A stretch of 64,000 nt of DNA from Verrucomicrobiota bacterium (GTDB taxonomy: Bacteria > Chlamydiota > Chlamydiia > Chlamydiales > SM23-39), in contig JAFEGL010000045.1 of assembly GCA_018239895.1 (NCBI GenBank), forward strand, positions 1-64,000. Reading direction: 5' to 3'. The position numbers were made by a program, and so were the translations under genes. Shown here piece after piece: positions 16,525 through 26,280 of the stretch. Positions within the stretch are counted from its first letter, which is position 1. Each line of letters begins with the position of its first letter. The notes beneath the pieces are model-generated. The model saw only the letters and a list, made by a program, of their open reading frames with translations. It ran no database searches and was not told the origin of the DNA.

Positions 16525-17275
16525 AGGAACTGGCGGCTCCGCAGGAGTCCCTCTCATCGGCTGCAAATGTCCGATTTGCACTTCCACGTCGCCTCGCAAC
16601 AAGAGGCTCCGACCGGCTGGGCTCATCCAAGTCGGCGGGCGCAACTACTTGATCGACGTCACGCCCGACTTTAGGCAGCAGGCGCTCCAAAGCGGAATCG
16701 ACAAGGTTGACGGCCTTCTTTTGACCCATACCCACTACGACCACATCGCAGGGATCGATGATCTTCGGATCTTTTACGTCCGGCAGAATACGCCAGTTCC
16801 ATGCCTTCTCTCGAAAGAAAGTTTTGACGAGCTGAAAATCCGCTACTACTATTTTTTCAAACCGTCCAAAAATCTTTCGGCCCAGCTCACCTTCCAAGAA
16901 CTTGCTGGCAATGAGGGCGAGGTTGACTTCGCAGGGCTCCACGTCCGTTATTTCAGCTACTACCAAGGCGACATGTTGGTTAACGGCTTTCGACTCGGCA
17001 ATTTCGCCTACGTCTCCGACATCCAAAATATCGACGAGTCGGTCATCGCCCATCTGCAAGGAGTCGAACACCTGGTCTTGAGCGCCCTGCGCCCTGAAAA
17101 AACCCATTTCCATCTTTCGCTCGATGAAGCAGTCGAGTTTGCGAGAAGAGCGGGAGTCAAGCACACCTGGATCACCCACCTTTCCCACTATCTTGAGCAC
17201 GATGAGACGAACCGGAAACTGCCGCCCGAGGTCCAGCTGGGACACGACGGCCAAAAATTTGCAATCGAGGTATAA
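16502..17275 (+). CDS. Metallo-beta-lactamase-fold hydrolase, PhnP-like
   Basis: 257 aa. It opens with FLGTGGSAGVPLIGCKCPIC, the start seen in PhnP-type phosphodiesterases with an extra Cys pair, followed by HTHYDH (76-81), the zinc ligand Asp in VSDIQ and a C-terminal His in ITHLSHYLEHD. Probably a cyclic-phosphate or nucleotide phosphodiesterase in the cytoplasm; the substrate is unknown. No Shine-Dalgarno precedes the ATG, which sits in a hairpin loop. No later start keeps the first beta strand. hflX starts three bases after its stop. Confidence 0.85.
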   Translation: MNGHFVFLGTGGSAGVPLIGCKCPICTSTSPRNKRLRPAGLIQVGGRNYLIDVTPDFRQQALQSGIDKVDGLLLTHTHYDHIAGIDDLRIFYVRQNTPVPCLLSKESFDELKIRYYYFFKPSKNLSAQLTFQELAGNEGEVDFAGLHVRYFSYYQGDMLVNGFRLGNFAYVSDIQNIDESVIAHLQGVEHLVLSALRPEKTHFHLSLDEAVEFARRAGVKHTWITHLSHYLEHDETNRKLPPEVQLGHDGQKFAIEV

Positions 17276-17278
17276 CCC

Positions 17279-18598
17279 ATGGAACCGGGACAAGGGAGAC
17301 TCGTCGATTTGACCCCCGAACAGAAGAGGGCTCTTCTCGTCGGCACCTATAAATCGAGCGCGGAAAAACAGCAGTGCGTCGATCAACTCGACGAACTCGA
17401 TAGCCTCTGCACCACCTATGGTCTCGAAGCGATTTTGAAAATTCCCTGCCCCATCAAATCCTACGATGCGGCCACCTTCATCGGAAAGGGGAAAGTCGAA
17501 GAAATTTTGAATCTTGCCGTTGAAAACCAGATCGACGTCATCATTTTCGACGATGAGATCTCGCCCCAACAGCAGAGAAATCTAGAAAAAACCTTCGAAA
17601 AAATCACCGTCGACCGGACCGAATTGATTCTCGGTGTTTTTGCCCAGCGGGCCCATACGCGCGAAGCAAAGATCCAGGTAGATCTCGCCACTTTGCGCTA
17701 CCAGATGCCTCGACTAAGAAGAATGTGGACCCACTTGAGCAGGCAACGAACCGGCGGTTCGGGCGGAGGCGCTGGCGGCGGCGGCGGGTACTTGAAGGGG
17801 GAAGGGGAGAAGCAGATTGAAATCGACCGGCGGATCGTCCGACGTCGCCTCGATCGACTTGAGTCCGATCTTGAAGAGGTCAAAAAGGCCCGCGAGACGC
17901 AGCGGCGCGCCCGCAAGAGAACCGGAGTTCCCACCTTTGCCATCATCGGCTACACCAACGCCGGCAAATCGACGTTGATGAAGGCGTTGACCGACGCCGA
18001 TGTCCTCGTCGAAGATAAACTCTTCGCCACCCTCGACACGACGACCCGAAAATTTCTCCTACCGAACCGGCAAGAGATTCTCCTCATCGATACTGTCGGC
18101 TTCATTCGGAAAATCCCCCACATGCTTGTCGCCGCATTTAAGAGCACCTTGGAAGAGGCGGTTCAAGCGGACATTTTGCTCCATCTCATCGACGTAAGCA
18201 GCCCGTTTGCCGAATCTCAAGCCGAGGCGACCCATGAAGTTCTCAAAGAACTCGGAGCTGAAAATTATCCGATGATTACCGTCCTCAACAAGGCCGATCT
18301 CTCTAAAAACCGGCTCCTGGCTGACAAATTGCGGGTGAAATATCCCAAAACGGTCGAAATCTCGGCCCTCAAAAAGGAGAACTTCGACCGGCTCCTCGAG
18401 CTCATGACCCGAGAAATTTCTCTCCTCCGAAAAGCGGTCCGCCTCCGAGTTCCCCAGAGCCACTATGCCCTCGTCAGCGAACTGATGCGGGAAGGGAAAG
18501 TCCTTTCGTGCGAATATGAGGGGAACGACATCCTCCTCGAAGTGGAGATCCCCCGTATCTTGGAGAAAAAAGTCTCCCTTTTCGAGGTTGCGGGATGA
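17279..18598 (+). CDS. hflX: Ribosome-associated GTPase HflX
   Basis: 439 aa. The N-terminal HflX domain is followed by the glycine-rich region GGSGGGAGGGGGYLKGEGE with the EIDRRIVRRR helix, then a G domain: G1 GYTNAGKST, G3 DTVGF, G4 NKAD. HflX splits stalled or hibernating 70S ribosomes under stress. Length is near the family norm. It belongs to a compact run of co-directional genes and overlaps radC by four bases. Confidence 0.96.
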   Translation: MEPGQGRLVDLTPEQKRALLVGTYKSSAEKQQCVDQLDELDSLCTTYGLEAILKIPCPIKSYDAATFIGKGKVEEILNLAVENQIDVIIFDDEISPQQQRNLEKTFEKITVDRTELILGVFAQRAHTREAKIQVDLATLRYQMPRLRRMWTHLSRQRTGGSGGGAGGGGGYLKGEGEKQIEIDRRIVRRRLDRLESDLEEVKKARETQRRARKRTGVPTFAIIGYTNAGKSTLMKALTDADVLVEDKLFATLDTTTRKFLLPNRQEILLIDTVGFIRKIPHMLVAAFKSTLEEAVQADILLHLIDVSSPFAESQAEATHEVLKELGAENYPMITVLNKADLSKNRLLADKLRVKYPKTVEISALKKENFDRLLELMTREISLLRKAVRLRVPQSHYALVSELMREGKVLSCEYEGNDILLEVEIPRILEKKVSLFEVAG

Positions 18599-19266
18599 AC
18601 CTCAAAGCGCTGCCAGTCCAAGACCGGCCGCGCGAGCGGCTCTCCCAAATCGGCCCCGATGCTCTCTCCACGATCGAACTTCTCGCGATCCTTCTCGGCA
18701 GCGGCACAAAAAACCGCTCTGTTCTCGAGCTCTCAACCGACCTGATTTCCCATTTTGGCTCTCTCAAAAACTTATCCGAAGCGAGCGTTCAGGAGCTCTC
18801 TTCTCTCAAAGGGATCGGCCCCGCCAAAGCGATTCTCCTCAAAGCGGCCTTCAGCCTCATCGCCCGCCTTCCCACGCAAGCCGATGAGAAAGCTCTCCTC
18901 GACCAACCGCGCAAAATCTACGATCTGATCAACGGAGAGCTCACTAAAGAAAAAGTAGAAGTCCTGATGGTCCTCTTGCTCGACACCAAGCGCCGTTTGA
19001 TCCACAAAGAAGTAGCGGCCCGCGGCATTTTAAATGAGATCCTCATCCACCCCCGCGAGATTTTTCACCTCGCCATCCGCCATCGGGCCCACAGCGTAGC
19101 AATCGCCCACAATCACCCTTCAGGCGACCCGGCTCCCTCGAAGCGCGACCTCGAGATGACCAAAATCCTTCAGAGTGCAGGCCAGATCGTAGGCATTTCG
19201 CTCTACGACCATCTCATCATCGGCGGCGGCCACTACACTTCCTTTGCAGAAAAAGGGCTATTGTAG
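18595..19266 (+). CDS. radC: RadC/MPN-domain DNA repair protein
   Basis: 223 aa with an N-terminal helix-hairpin-helix segment (SLKGIGPAKAILLKA) and a C-terminal JAB/MPN metalloprotease-like domain (HNHPSGDPAPSKRD with the His-x-His...Asp metal site). The exact role of RadC is unsettled despite its name. ATG overlaps the hflX stop (ATGA). Its end overlaps the converging MarC gene by nine bases. Confidence 0.94.
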   Translation: MNLKALPVQDRPRERLSQIGPDALSTIELLAILLGSGTKNRSVLELSTDLISHFGSLKNLSEASVQELSSLKGIGPAKAILLKAAFSLIARLPTQADEKALLDQPRKIYDLINGELTKEKVEVLMVLLLDTKRRLIHKEVAARGILNEILIHPREIFHLAIRHRAHSVAIAHNHPSGDPAPSKRDLEMTKILQSAGQIVGISLYDHLIIGGGHYTSFAEKGLL

Positions 19267-19860
19267 CTTGAAGTAGTCGCTGACTAGATTCAAGATGCCG
19301 CTTGTGAACATATTGCTTCCGATCAAGCAGACGAGCATCCCGCCGAGCCGCTCGACAGCGACGAGCCCCCGTTCGCCCAAGATGTTTTTGATGTAGGAGC
19401 CTAGGAGTAAAATGATCAGCGAGGGGATCCAGGCGAGAAAAGCGGCAGAGGCTACGAGGAATGGATCGCCCGTCTCATGTGAATAAGTCATCACGGTCGA
19501 AATGGCGCCAGGTCCCGTGATCACAGGGATCGCGAGGGGGATGATCATCGGCTCCTGCGTCAGGTGCTCCTTCGGCTTCTCTTCTTTAGGAAAAATCATC
19601 CCCAAAGAGATTAAGAAGAGCAAAATGCCCCCCGCAACCGAGATGATCGGCTTTGAGATGCCGAGCATCCGCAAAATCCAATCGCCGAAGAAAGTAAACA
19701 AAAGCAATAGGACGAGGGCGATTACGAGTTCTCTCGTGATGATTCTGAGCTGTCTTTTCTGATCAAAGCGGGCCAAAAGGGCCAAAAATAGGGGGATCTG
19801 CCCCGTCGCGTTCAAAACGAAAAAGATCGGAACGGCAATGGTCGTAAGAGTTGCTTCCAT
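19258..19860 (-). CDS. MarC-family integral membrane protein
   Basis: About 200 aa with six helices and the family pattern FFVLNATGQIPLFLAL at the N-terminus and PLAIPVITGPGAISTVM in the middle. MarC/UPF0056 proteins were once linked to multiple antibiotic resistance, but their function is unknown. I prefer ATG 19860, preceded by GAGG, over the upstream codon at 19920, which would add 20 residues absent from the family. Confidence 0.85.
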   Translation of the reverse strand: MEATLTTIAVPIFFVLNATGQIPLFLALLARFDQKRQLRIITRELVIALVLLLLFTFFGDWILRMLGISKPIISVAGGILLFLISLGMIFPKEEKPKEHLTQEPMIIPLAIPVITGPGAISTVMTYSHETGDPFLVASAAFLAWIPSLIILLLGSYIKNILGERGLVAVERLGGMLVCLIGSNMFTSGILNLVSDYFKLQ

Positions 19861-19997
19861 GGGATTTGCCTCAAAGGTTGAAAAGAAAGCGATAGTATAG
19901 AAACAAAAAATTTCTTGCAAGTTTCGTAAGAACTTAAATATCAGTTATTTAATGAAACTCATGCGGCAAAGAGATCAAAGAGGTATACTTGACCGCT

Positions 19998-21248
19998 ATG
20001 AAACGTTTTAAAGTCGTCACATTGGGCTGCCGTACAAATCAGTACGAATCGCAGGCATACACAGATCAACTCCGCCAATTGGGCTATACCCAAGTGCAAG
20101 AAGGGGAGGAGGCCGACATCTGCGTCGTCAACACTTGCACAGTCACCGAGTCAGCTGATAGTTCGTCGCGCCACCAGATCCGCTCGCTGCTCCGCGCCAA
20201 TCCGAATGCCAAAGTCGCCGTCACAGGGTGCATGGTCGAAAACTCTCCCGACGCCATCCAAGCTCTCGATCCCCGAATCCAGATCGTCTCGAATCTGAAA
20301 AAAGAACAGCTGGTTTCCCTCGTCCTTCCTGAAGAGGAATTTTATCCTGAATTCAACATCCAGGCCTTTGATGCCCACACGCGGGCCTTTTTAAAAGTCC
20401 AAGACGGGTGCAATTCGTTTTGCACCTATTGCACGATCCCTTACGTCCGCGGCCGTTCCCGCTCCAGAAAAATGGCCGAAATTCTTGTAGAAGCGAAAGG
20501 GTTGATCGAAAGAGGATTCAAAGAGATCGTTTTGACTGGAATCAACATCGGCGATTTTGAGGATGAAGGGCGCCGATTGGCCGATCTCGTCCGCGCCGTC
20601 GACGAGTTGGAGGGGCTCAAAAGACTCCGAGTCTCCTCAATCGATCCAGACGAAGTCGACGACGACCTCACCGACGCGATTTTAAACGGCCGCCGCACAT
20701 GCCCGAGCATGCACATCGTCCTCCAGTCGGGCTCCAATGTGATTTTAAAGCGGATGAACCGGAAATACACCCGGCAGATCTTCATGGAGACGGTGGAAAG
20801 GCTTACTCGCCTTAAACCCGATTTCACCGTGACGACCGACGCCATCGTCGGCTTTCCGGGCGAGAGCGACGCCGATTTCGCCGATACGATGGATTTAGTT
20901 GAAAAGGTTCAATTTGCCAAGGTCCACATGTTCCCGTATAGTCCGAGAAAAAGGACCCGCGCCGCCTTGTACCCAAACAAAGTGCCTCCCGATGTCATCA
21001 GCGAAAGAAAGCACGCGCTCCTCCGGCTTGCGGAGAAGATGAGCTTCAAACTTCGCGACCGATTTTTAGGCCGGACGATGAGCGTCCTCTTGGAAAACTC
21101 CGATGAGTCGCGCCCTGGATATCTCTGCGGCCACACCGAAAATTTCTTGAGAGTCTGGGTCCCTCAACGGACATATAAGCAAAACGACCTCATCGACGTG
21201 AAGCTACTAGAAAACGAACCGGATGGCCTAATCGGAGAGCCTGTATGA
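19998..21248 (+). CDS. mtaB: tRNA (t6A37) methylthiotransferase MtaB
   Basis: About 416 aa. A radical-SAM methylthiotransferase that turns t6A37 into ms2t6A37. The N-terminal domain begins KVVTLGCRTNQYES with its first cluster Cys; the radical-SAM cluster is CNSFCTYC near residue 140, followed by the basic RGRSRSR typical of MtaB. A TRAM-like tail closes it. ATG 19998 gives the conserved N-terminus; the TTG at 19989 overlaps a TATACT box. The stop overlaps the next gene (ATGA). Confidence 0.93.
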   Translation: MKRFKVVTLGCRTNQYESQAYTDQLRQLGYTQVQEGEEADICVVNTCTVTESADSSSRHQIRSLLRANPNAKVAVTGCMVENSPDAIQALDPRIQIVSNLKKEQLVSLVLPEEEFYPEFNIQAFDAHTRAFLKVQDGCNSFCTYCTIPYVRGRSRSRKMAEILVEAKGLIERGFKEIVLTGINIGDFEDEGRRLADLVRAVDELEGLKRLRVSSIDPDEVDDDLTDAILNGRRTCPSMHIVLQSGSNVILKRMNRKYTRQIFMETVERLTRLKPDFTVTTDAIVGFPGESDADFADTMDLVEKVQFAKVHMFPYSPRKRTRAALYPNKVPPDVISERKHALLRLAEKMSFKLRDRFLGRTMSVLLENSDESRPGYLCGHTENFLRVWVPQRTYKQNDLIDVKLLENEPDGLIGEPV

Positions 21249-22258
21249 AAATCGACATCGCCGAAAAACTTGCCCCTTTCTCTCACCATGCAGGAACAGG
21301 CTGCCTTATCCCAGGCACCTGGTGGCATCTGCACGCTTTTCCGACGCTGCTCCGCCTCTCCCACGGCTTTGAGAAAATTGAGATCCCCCTCAAACTGACA
21401 GGGCCGGTCAAAGACTTCACCGTCGAACTCGATCTCGAGAGAAACTGCGTCTTCATTTTTGGCCACGCCCAAGAGGGTTACTTCCGCTTGCGCTTAGAGG
21501 CGCAAAATTCGGGATTCAATCTCCATGGCGAGAAAGTCTTTTCAGAGGGGATTTTCACAGGCAAAGAGCGGCTCAAATCGAAGGAGCATCTCCATTTTCC
21601 GGCAGAGATCTCCTTTTCTTTCAAAGCCCATCCCGAAAGGATCTCTTTTGGGAACCACAAGCAGCAAGATTGGGATCTTGTCGCCAGAAGAAACGATCTG
21701 AGAGAGATCCTCCCGCCTCTCCTCCTCCTTGCCCAGAAAATTCCAACGCCGCCTCCCCACGCTCCGTTGCTACCCGACAAAAAGCCTGCAGAAATCGAGA
21801 GCCTGATCCTCTCCTTTTTCAAGGCCCATTTTCATCAGATTTTAGTTCCTCGACTCACAGATGAGCAGCACCAAGGGATTCCTCTACCGAAAGCCGACCC
21901 CTCTTCAGAGCCGTGCTTTCTCGTTCAGCAATTTGCCTCTTGGGTCCGCTCCCTCTTCTTTTCGCAAAACGAACGGCGGCTCCAGATTCTCCCCACCCTG
22001 CCGCCCTCTTTCGACTGCGGCCGTTTCATCGGGATTCACTGTCTTGGAATCGGCACGTTTGATTTCGAGTGGTCGAAGTTCACATTGCGCCAAGCGATTC
22101 TCCGGGCCGACACGCCAGGAGAGGTCCTTTTCGACATCGCCCCCGCCTCATTCCGCGTCCGAACTTCCCGCTGGGAACTCGGCCGTCGCCAAAGCGCTAA
22201 GGAGCCGCTTCTCATCGAGCCCGGCAACACCTACTTCCTAGATCGCTTCCAAAAGTAA
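21245..22258 (+). CDS. Unknown protein coupled to mtaB
   Basis: 337 aa, no family recognised. Soluble, with an N-terminal beta-rich half (TWWHLHAFPTLLRL, several FTVELDLE-type strands), a Pro/His-rich centre (PTPPPHAPLLPDKKPAEIE) and a beta-rich C-terminal half (GRFIGIHCLGIGTFDFEW). No signal peptide or transmembrane helix is evident. The four-base overlap with mtaB points to co-translation; a role in tRNA modification is not implied. A hairpin at its stop ends the unit. Confidence 0.65.
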   Translation: MKIDIAEKLAPFSHHAGTGCLIPGTWWHLHAFPTLLRLSHGFEKIEIPLKLTGPVKDFTVELDLERNCVFIFGHAQEGYFRLRLEAQNSGFNLHGEKVFSEGIFTGKERLKSKEHLHFPAEISFSFKAHPERISFGNHKQQDWDLVARRNDLREILPPLLLLAQKIPTPPPHAPLLPDKKPAEIESLILSFFKAHFHQILVPRLTDEQHQGIPLPKADPSSEPCFLVQQFASWVRSLFFSQNERRLQILPTLPPSFDCGRFIGIHCLGIGTFDFEWSKFTLRQAILRADTPGEVLFDIAPASFRVRTSRWELGRRQSAKEPLLIEPGNTYFLDRFQK

Positions 22259-22288
22259 ATAATCCTGCATGATAAGCAGGATTATTTA
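22256..22288. terminator. Bidirectional hairpin between converging genes
   Basis: A 13-bp perfect stem (TAAATAATCCTGC / GCAGGATTATTTA, loop ATGATAA) starts at the stop codon of the upstream gene and reaches into the last codons of the converging aldehyde dehydrogenase gene. The T-rich arm can serve both directions. Confidence 0.65.
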
Positions 22289-23748
22289 GGGTGGTGGGGT
22301 TTTGAGGTGATGCAGATGTATTTGAGTTCGAGGTAGTCGGCCACTCCGTATTTGGAGCCCTCCCTTCCCGTTCCCGATTCTTTGATGCCGCCGAATGGGG
22401 TAACCTCGTTCGTGAAGAGGCCGCCGTTGATGCTGACCATCCCGTAGTCGAGCCGCTCTGCTACGCGCCAAAGGCGGTCGATGTCGCGCCCATAGAAATA
22501 GGAGGCCAGACCGTAGTCGGTGTCGTTGGCCAATTGGATAGCCTCCTCTTCCGTCTTGAACCGCATGACTGGGGCCACAGGGCCGAAGGTCTCTTCCCGC
22601 ATGATCTGCATCGAGTTATTTACATGGGTGAGGACGGTCGGTTCATAAAAGAGCTTACCTGCTGAATGGTGTTTGCCGCCGCAGGCGAGAGTTGCCCCTT
22701 TTGCCAAAGCGTCTTTGACGTGCGATTCGACTTTGTCGATGGCCGCCTGATTGATCAGAGGCCCTTGCTGAGTCCCCGGTTCAAAACCGTCTCCTACTTT
22801 CAGCGCCTTGGCGGCCTGCACGAGTGAATGGGTGAAGGCATCGTAGATTTTGTCTTCCACAAATACCCGGTCGGCGCAGACGCAAGTTTGCCCCGAATTG
22901 CGGAACTTGGAGAGGATGAGCCCCTGAACGGCCGATTCGATATCTGCATCGGCGAAAATGATGAAGGGGGCGCTGCCGCCGAGTTCCAAGGATAACTTTT
23001 TCATCGTCGGAGCCGATTGGGTCATGAGCATTTTTCCAACTTTCGTCGAGCCGGTGAAGGTTAATTTTCTCACCTTCGGATTGCTGGTCATTTCGGGGCC
23101 GATATGAGTCGGATTGCCGGTGACGATGTTGATGACTCCAGGAGGAATGCCCGCTTGGTGGGCCAGCTCGGCCAAGGCCAGAGCTGAATAGGGGGTCGCT
23201 TCGGCCGGTTTCAACACGATCGTGCAGCCGACTGCAAGAGCTGGGCCGCATTTGCGGGTGATCATTGCGTGGGGAAAATTCCACGGAGTGATTGCGGCGA
23301 CGACGCCGACCGGTTGCTTGATCACAAGGAGACGCTGATCTTTCATGACAGGAGGGATGATATCTCCGTAGATCCTCTTGGCCTCTTCGGCATACCACTC
23401 GATGAAGCTGGCGCCGTAGCGGACCTCCCCTTGAGATTCGGCGAGAGGTTTTCCCTGCTCAGTCGTCATGATCGCAGCCAAGTCGTCGACATGCTTCATT
23501 ATGAGATCGTACCAGCGGCGGAGGATCAAACCCCTCTCTTTCCCGGTCTTTTCTCTCCAGGCAGGGAGAGCTTTGGAGGCAGCCTCGATCGCCTCGTGCG
23601 TCTCTTTGGCTCCCATTTCGGGGACATGGCCGATCAGAGTTCCGTTGCTCGGATTATGGACAGCAAATGTAGCGCCGCTATGGGCAGATCTCCACTCGCC
23701 GTTGATGTAACATTGCTGCTTAAATAATTCCGATGCTTTGATCTTCAT
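22282..23748 (-). CDS. gabD: NAD(P)-dependent succinate-semialdehyde dehydrogenase
   Basis: About 488 aa. Oxidises succinate semialdehyde (or a similar aldehyde) to the acid. Key strings of the ALDH fold: ITPWNFPHAM, LTFTGSTKVGK, catalytic Glu in LELGGSAPFIIF, catalytic Cys in NSGQTCVCADR, and the C-terminal NEVTPFGGIKESGTGREG typical of GabD. ATG 23748, with CGGAGA before it, is preferred over the codon at 23781. It is transcribed away from the GMC oxidoreductase, and the pair may serve one catabolic route leading to succinate. The gene is not part of the usual Chlamydiaceae set. Confidence 0.9.
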   Translation of the reverse strand: MKIKASELFKQQCYINGEWRSAHSGATFAVHNPSNGTLIGHVPEMGAKETHEAIEAASKALPAWREKTGKERGLILRRWYDLIMKHVDDLAAIMTTEQGKPLAESQGEVRYGASFIEWYAEEAKRIYGDIIPPVMKDQRLLVIKQPVGVVAAITPWNFPHAMITRKCGPALAVGCTIVLKPAEATPYSALALAELAHQAGIPPGVINIVTGNPTHIGPEMTSNPKVRKLTFTGSTKVGKMLMTQSAPTMKKLSLELGGSAPFIIFADADIESAVQGLILSKFRNSGQTCVCADRVFVEDKIYDAFTHSLVQAAKALKVGDGFEPGTQQGPLINQAAIDKVESHVKDALAKGATLACGGKHHSAGKLFYEPTVLTHVNNSMQIMREETFGPVAPVMRFKTEEEAIQLANDTDYGLASYFYGRDIDRLWRVAERLDYGMVSINGGLFTNEVTPFGGIKESGTGREGSKYGVADYLELKYICITSKPHHPK

Positions 23749-23849
23749 GCGTGTCTCCGTTATCTCTGAGATAACATACAAAAATATTTGTGGAGAAATG
23801 AAAAACTACCTACATATGGGATAGATTCAATTCACACACCAAAGGCAGC

Positions 23850-25451
23850 ATGGATACATGGGATTATGTAGTTGTGGGAGCCGGTTCCGCCGGATGCGTC
23901 ATCGCCAACCGGTTGTCGGCCGATCCCAACGTAAAAGTTCTCCTTCTCGAAGCGGGAATTACCGATAATTGCAAGTGGATCAAAATTCCTCTCGGTTTTC
24001 TCTACTGCATGGGAAATCCGAAGATCGATTGGTGTTTTAGGACCGAGAAAGAGAATGGGCTCAACGGCCGTTCGATCGCTTATCCTCGAGGTAAAGTTCT
24101 CGGCGGCTGCTCCTCCATCAATGCGATGCTTCACATCCGGGGCCAAGCGCGCGACTTTGACGAATGGGCCCATTTGACCCACGATCCCTCTTGGAACTGG
24201 GAACATGCTCTCCCTCTATTTAAGAAATCGGAAGACTACTACGGCGGTCCCAGCAAGTATCATGGAGTCGGCGGAGAGTGGCGCATCGAGCGGGCCAAAG
24301 TCCGCTTGAAAATTGTCGATGCCATCCGCGATGCGATGGTTCAGGCAGGCATTCCGAGAGTCGACGATTTCAATCGGGGAGACAACGAAGGTTGTTCTCC
24401 CTTCGATGTCGCTCAGCGGCACGGGGTGAGAGAAAGCTCCTCCACCGCTTTCCTGCGCCCCATCAAAAATCGGCCAAATCTCACCATCCTCACAGAAGCG
24501 AGAGCGACGAAGATCCGGTTTGCGGGGAAGAGGGCGATCGGGATCGATTACATCCGAGATGGGAAGTATCTTTTAGCCAAAGCGAACCGGGAAGTTATCC
24601 TCTCAGCTGGAGCGGTCGGCTCGCCCCAAATCCTCCAAGTTTCAGGGATCGGGCCAGCTTCTTTGCTCCATAAGTTCGGAATTCCTGTCGTTAAAGAGCT
24701 CAATGGAGTCGGTGAAAATTTGCAGGACCATCTTCAACTCCGGATGATTTTTAAAGTGAGCCATGGACCCACTCTCAACGATATGACCCACAGTTTTTGG
24801 CGCCGCTCGCTGATGCAGCTTCAGTACTCTCTCTTCAAAACTGGCCCCTATTCCGCAGCGCCGAGCCTTCTCGGGGCATTCACGAGATCAGATCCGAGCT
24901 ATAAAACTCCGAATATCGAGTTTCATGTCCAGCCTCTCTCCACGGAGAGGCCTGGAGGGAAGCTCGACCCGTTTCCGGCGATCACTATCTCTCCCTGCGA
25001 TCTCAGGCCGACGAGCCGGGGGCACATCCGGATCAAATCTCCCGATCCCCTCGATGAGCCCATTATTTTTCCCAACTACCTTTCGACCGATGAAGACAAA
25101 CAAGTCGCCGTCGACTCGCTTCGGTGGACGAGAAGAATCGTCAAACAGCCCGCTCTTGCAGGCTACAATCCGCAGGAATATAGGCCGGGCAGCTCCTATC
25201 AAAGCGACGAGGAACTCGTCAAAGGGGCCGGGATGATCGGCACCACCATTTTCCATCCGGTCGGCACCTGCAAGATGGGAATCGCTTCGGACAAGAACGC
25301 CGTCGTCGATTCCTCCCTTCGGGTATTTGGAATCGAAGGACTGCGCATCGCAGACGCATCGATCATGCCCACGATGACATCGGGCAATACTTACGCGCCT
25401 GTGATGATGATCGCAGAAAAAGCAGCTGAAATGATTAAAGAGGCACCATGA
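23850..25451 (+). CDS. GMC-family oxidoreductase (choline dehydrogenase-like)
   Basis: 533 aa flavoprotein. FAD-binding VVVGAGSAGCVIANRLS at the N-terminus, GMC signature 1 (PRGKVLGGCSSINAM) and signature 2 (GAVGSPQILQVSGIG), then the catalytic His in IFHPVGTCKMG and Asn in MTSGNTYAPVMMIAEKAA. Members oxidise alcohols such as choline, glucose or polyethylene glycol; BetA is the closest well-known type but the substrate is not provable here. It overlaps the following FAH-family gene by four bases. Confidence 0.88.
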   Translation: MDTWDYVVVGAGSAGCVIANRLSADPNVKVLLLEAGITDNCKWIKIPLGFLYCMGNPKIDWCFRTEKENGLNGRSIAYPRGKVLGGCSSINAMLHIRGQARDFDEWAHLTHDPSWNWEHALPLFKKSEDYYGGPSKYHGVGGEWRIERAKVRLKIVDAIRDAMVQAGIPRVDDFNRGDNEGCSPFDVAQRHGVRESSSTAFLRPIKNRPNLTILTEARATKIRFAGKRAIGIDYIRDGKYLLAKANREVILSAGAVGSPQILQVSGIGPASLLHKFGIPVVKELNGVGENLQDHLQLRMIFKVSHGPTLNDMTHSFWRRSLMQLQYSLFKTGPYSAAPSLLGAFTRSDPSYKTPNIEFHVQPLSTERPGGKLDPFPAITISPCDLRPTSRGHIRIKSPDPLDEPIIFPNYLSTDEDKQVAVDSLRWTRRIVKQPALAGYNPQEYRPGSSYQSDEELVKGAGMIGTTIFHPVGTCKMGIASDKNAVVDSSLRVFGIEGLRIADASIMPTMTSGNTYAPVMMIAEKAAEMIKEAP

Positions 25452-26275
25452 AACTCATCCGCTACGGGAAAAAAGAACCAAGACCAGGTCTGCTCGATCG
25501 GGAAGGGCACATCCGAGACCTCTCATCGGCCATGGACGATTTCAATATCGAAAAGCTCATGGGACATCCTCTGGACGCCAAAGCATTTCCTGTCGTTGGC
25601 AAGGAGACCGATTTCCATATTTTCCCCTGCATCCCGCGCCCAGGCAAACTGATCTGCATCGCCTTCAACTCGAAGGTTCATACGCAAGAGATGAAAGAGG
25701 AGGTCCTCTCCGAGCCCTTCTTCTTCATCAAAGCCTCGAGTGCCATGTGCGGAGCTCACGATCCGATCATCTATCCCAAAGTCGGCAAAAAACTCGACTG
25801 GGAAGCCGAACTCTGCGTCGTGATTGGCAAAAAGGGGAAGCACATTCCCAAAGAAAGAGCGCTTGATTACGTCTATGGCTATTGCGCCATGAACGACGTC
25901 TCAGATCGGTATTGGCAATCTAAATCGCCCGGCAAGCAGCATGTGAAGGCCAAAAGTTTCGACACATTCGCCCCCATTGGCCCTTATCTTGTGACAAAAG
26001 ACGAGATCCCCGATCCAAATAAACTTCACTTCATCATGAAGATTAACGGAGAAGTCCGCCAAGATTTCTGGACAAGCGAATATGCGTTCAACACCCAGAT
26101 GGTGATCTCCTACTTGAGCGACTTTTTCACTCTCGAGCCGGGCGACGCGATTTCGATGGGGACGGGCCCCGGCAACGCCGGCTTTTGGAACGACCAATTC
26201 CTGCAAGTCGGAGACAAAGTGGAATTCATCAGCCACGAACTGGGCACGCAAAAACAAGTTCTGATCTCAGAATAA
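25448..26275 (+). CDS. Fumarylacetoacetate hydrolase-family protein
   Basis: 275 aa. The C-terminal catalytic domain shows DWEAELCVVIGKKGK (metal-binding ExE), YCAMNDVSDRYWQ and GTGPGNAGFW. Enzymes of this fold cleave or hydrate 2-keto acids (2-hydroxyhepta-2,4-diene-1,7-dioate isomerase, acylpyruvase, 2-keto-4-pentenoate hydratase). Translationally coupled to the GMC oxidoreductase, so both likely act on the same carbon source. The usual ExxE/D metal ligands appear intact. The palindromic element follows directly. Confidence 0.85.
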   Translation: MKLIRYGKKEPRPGLLDREGHIRDLSSAMDDFNIEKLMGHPLDAKAFPVVGKETDFHIFPCIPRPGKLICIAFNSKVHTQEMKEEVLSEPFFFIKASSAMCGAHDPIIYPKVGKKLDWEAELCVVIGKKGKHIPKERALDYVYGYCAMNDVSDRYWQSKSPGKQHVKAKSFDTFAPIGPYLVTKDEIPDPNKLHFIMKINGEVRQDFWTSEYAFNTQMVISYLSDFFTLEPGDAISMGTGPGNAGFWNDQFLQVGDKVEFISHELGTQKQVLISE

Positions 26276-26280
26276 TTCTT

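Noticed and set aside
16523..17569. A 348-codon open frame on the minus strand across the metallo-hydrolase and hflX genes
   Set aside because: It spans two real genes of the other strand and shows no family motif.
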